A stretch of 64,000 bases of DNA from an uncultured Prevotellaceae bacterium (GTDB taxonomy: Bacteria; Bacteroidota; Bacteroidia; Bacteroidales; Muribaculaceae): assembly GCA_900317835.1 (NCBI GenBank), contig ONIL01000013.1, positions 1 through 64,000 on the forward strand. The letters run 5' to 3'. A model generated the notes under the pieces. The model searched no databases. It was not told where the DNA came from and saw only the letters and a program-made list of their open reading frames with translations. Shown here in pieces: positions 62,213 to 64,000 of this stretch. Position numbers and translations under genes: made by a program. Positions within the stretch are counted from its first letter, which is position 1, and every line of letters begins with the position of its first letter.

Positions 62213-64000
62213 TCACTTCTTGTAGGCGTCGATGATGTTTTCGATGTTGTCATCGATGCGCATGCGGTAGAACGAGCGCCAAACGAAGAAGATGGCCACG
62301 ATGACGAAGATGATGCCGATCCAAGGTGCGTACTCACGGAAGTTCTCGCTGATGGCCATTTCCATGGCAAGCAGACCGAACAGGGTGGTGAACTTGATGA
62401 TGGGGTTCAGGGAAACTGAAGAAGTGTCCTTGAAGGGGTCGCCCACGGTGTCACCGACAACCGATGCGTCGTGCAGGTCGGTACCCTTGAGGTCAAGGTC
62501 AACCTCAACCACCTTCTTACTGTTGTCCCAGCTACCACCGGCATTGGCCATGAACACTGCCTGGAACAGACCGAACAGGGCAATCGAGATGAGGTAGGAA
62601 ACGAACAGCGAAACGGCATTGTTGCCACCCACGCTACCCGGCGATGCCAAGCAGGCGAAACCGAGGGCGAAGAAGAAGATGGCCAGGAAGATGTTGAACA
62701 TACCCTTCTGGGCATACTGGGTGCAGATCTTAACCACTTCAACCGACGACTTGGTGTCGGCCTTCTTGGGAGCGTTAGGATCGAGCTTGATGTGGTCCTT
62801 GATGAAGGCCACCGCACGATTGGCACCCACGGTAACGGCCTGGGTCGAAGCACCGGTGAACCAGTAGATGACGCAGCCACCCAGCAGGAAGCCGATGATG
62901 GTGTAGGGATTGAGCAGGTTCAACAGAGCGGCGGGATCGACGCCGAGGGTCTTTTGGATCACGAGGATGATTGAGAAGATCATCGTGGTTGCACCAACGA
63001 CGGCGGTACCGATGAGCACGGGCTTGGCAGTTGCCTTGAAGGTGTTGCCGGCACCATCGTTCTCCTCGAGGTAGTGCTTTGACTTCTCCCAGTCGGGCTT
63101 GAAGCCGAAGTCGCGCTCGATTTCCTCGTCCTTGTTGGGAACTTCCTCGATGAGGGAGAGCTCATAGACGCTCTGAGCGTTGTCGGTTACGGGGCCATAG
63201 CTGTCGACAGCGATGGTCACGGGACCCATGCCCAGCATACCGAAGGCCACCAGACCAAAGGCGAAGATGGCGGGATAGGACATGAGCGTCTCAGGAATAT
63301 CAATGGAGAAGGCATAGCCGACGAACATCAGCAGCACGAATGCCAAACCGGTCCAGAAACCCGAGAAGTTACCAGCGACAAAACCGCTGAGGATGTTCAG
63401 CGAGGCACCACCATGATGCGAAGCCTTGACAACCTCCTGCACGTGGCCACTCTTGGGCGACGTGAAAATCTTGGTAATCTCGGGAATGAGGGCAGCGCCC
63501 AGCGTACCCATCGAGATGATGCTTGCCAATTGCCACCACAAGTTGGGCTGTCCAACGATGTTGCCCAGCTGCATGTAGGAAACAATATAGGTCACGGCAA
63601 TACTCAACACGCTGGCAAACCAGACGAGTGAAGTCAGCGGCTTCTCGAAATCAAGGCTGTCCTTACCGGCATATTTAGCCTTGCAAAAGGCCTTGTTGAC
63701 CCAGTAAGCGACAACACTGGTGATGACCATGAGGATACGCATCGAGAAGATCCACACGAGCAGGTTCTTCTGCATCTCGGGATCCTTAACGGCCAGCAGG
63801 ATGAACGATACCAGGGCGACACCCGTCACACCATAGGTCTCGAAACCGTCGGCGGTGGGACCAACGCTGTCACCAGCATTGTCACCAGTACAGTCGGCAA
63901 TCACACCAGGGTTGCGGGGGTCATCCTCACCAATCTTGAAGACCACCTTCATCAGGTCACTGCCGATATCGGCAATCTTGGTAAAGATACCACCAGCGAT
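62213..64000 (-). CDS. Membrane-bound proton-pumping pyrophosphatase, 5' partial
   Basis: Couples pyrophosphate hydrolysis to cation pumping across the inner membrane. The frame is open to the window edge, so about 595 of the usual 700-plus residues are visible and the Met at 63952 is internal. Motifs: GGIFTKIADIGSDL, DDPRNPGVIADCTGDNAGDSVGPTADGFETYG, many hydrophobic helices and the C-terminal DLHDASVVGDTVGDPFKDTSS. In GNTFKATAKP the position that is Ala in potassium-dependent and Lys in potassium-independent enzymes appears to be Lys, which suggests a potassium-independent H+ pump. Confidence 0.93.
   Translation of the reverse strand: MAGGIFTKIADIGSDLMKVVFKIGEDDPRNPGVIADCTGDNAGDSVGPTADGFETYGVTGVALVSFILLAVKDPEMQKNLLVWIFSMRILMVITSVVAYWVNKAFCKAKYAGKDSLDFEKPLTSLVWFASVLSIAVTYIVSYMQLGNIVGQPNLWWQLASIISMGTLGAALIPEITKIFTSPKSGHVQEVVKASHHGGASLNILSGFVAGNFSGFWTGLAFVLLMFVGYAFSIDIPETLMSYPAIFAFGLVAFGMLGMGPVTIAVDSYGPVTDNAQSVYELSLIEEVPNKDEEIERDFGFKPDWEKSKHYLEENDGAGNTFKATAKPVLIGTAVVGATTMIFSIILVIQKTLGVDPAALLNLLNPYTIIGFLLGGCVIYWFTGASTQAVTVGANRAVAFIKDHIKLDPNAPKKADTKSSVEVVKICTQYAQKGMFNIFLAIFFFALGFACLASPGSVGGNNAVSLFVSYLISIALFGLFQAVFMANAGGSWDNSKKVVEVDLDLKGTDLHDASVVGDTVGDPFKDTSSVSLNPIIKFTTLFGLLAMEMAISENFREYAPWIGIIFVIVAIFFVWRSFYRMRIDDNIENIIDAYKK

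Overview
The window reads as a chromosomal segment of a Bacteroidales bacterium, plausibly a gut or rumen member near Prevotellaceae or Muribaculaceae. The evidence is the promoter words (TAnnTTTG with an upstream TTTG/TTGC about 19 bases away, seen before many genes), a MurF-alanine racemase fusion, a VorB-type oxoacid:ferredoxin oxidoreductase operon, T9SS-like C-terminal domains, BspA-like leucine-rich proteins and an IS3-family transposase of Bacteroides type. Genus cannot be fixed from this sequence alone.

Layout. 1-858 is the right end of an IS3-family element, ending about 38 bases past the stop codon of a secreted dockerin protein. 897-7408 carries secreted proteins: that dockerin protein, a CE1-type esterase, a FISUMP-domain protein with a half dockerin, and a GH9 glucanase. 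7443-9756 is an accessory patch with decayed phage-like genes, an AT-rich secreted or membrane protein and a truncated tRNA-Lys. Two further decayed copies of one phage-like gene lie outside the patch at 4343-4486 and 5414-5550. 9962-15143 holds two aminotransferases, a solute-binding-like protein and a TPR-like protein. 15234-17984 is a large leucine-rich dockerin protein. 18231-23780 is core metabolism: an RluA enzyme, grpE-dnaJ, cls-ispE and a tiny sorting-domain protein.

The striking part is 24054-38544. Here six C10-family (streptopain-like) cysteine proteases lie almost end to end. Each has a signal peptide, an inhibitory propeptide, the catalytic Cys and His, and a C-terminal dockerin pair; five also carry Ig/Fn3-like modules. 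Ten proteins in the window carry dockerin-type calcium loops, yet no cohesin or scaffoldin is visible, and the two plant-polysaccharide enzymes carry none. Proteins with a T9SS-like sorting tail lack dockerins and the reverse, so the dockerin may define a second surface or assembly route, mainly for proteolysis.

38758-64000 returns to ordinary genes: a TonB-domain protein, a second RluA enzyme, xth-AI2E-miaA on the plus strand, a seven-gene minus-strand run (GSCFA, murF-alr, LRR protein, tadA, esterase, ansA, cutC), a Wzx-like flippase, tRNA-Ser, a RecD-like helicase, secreted endonuclease I, the four-gene vor operon, a secreted protein with an internal dockerin, and the 3' part of a membrane pyrophosphatase that runs off the window end.
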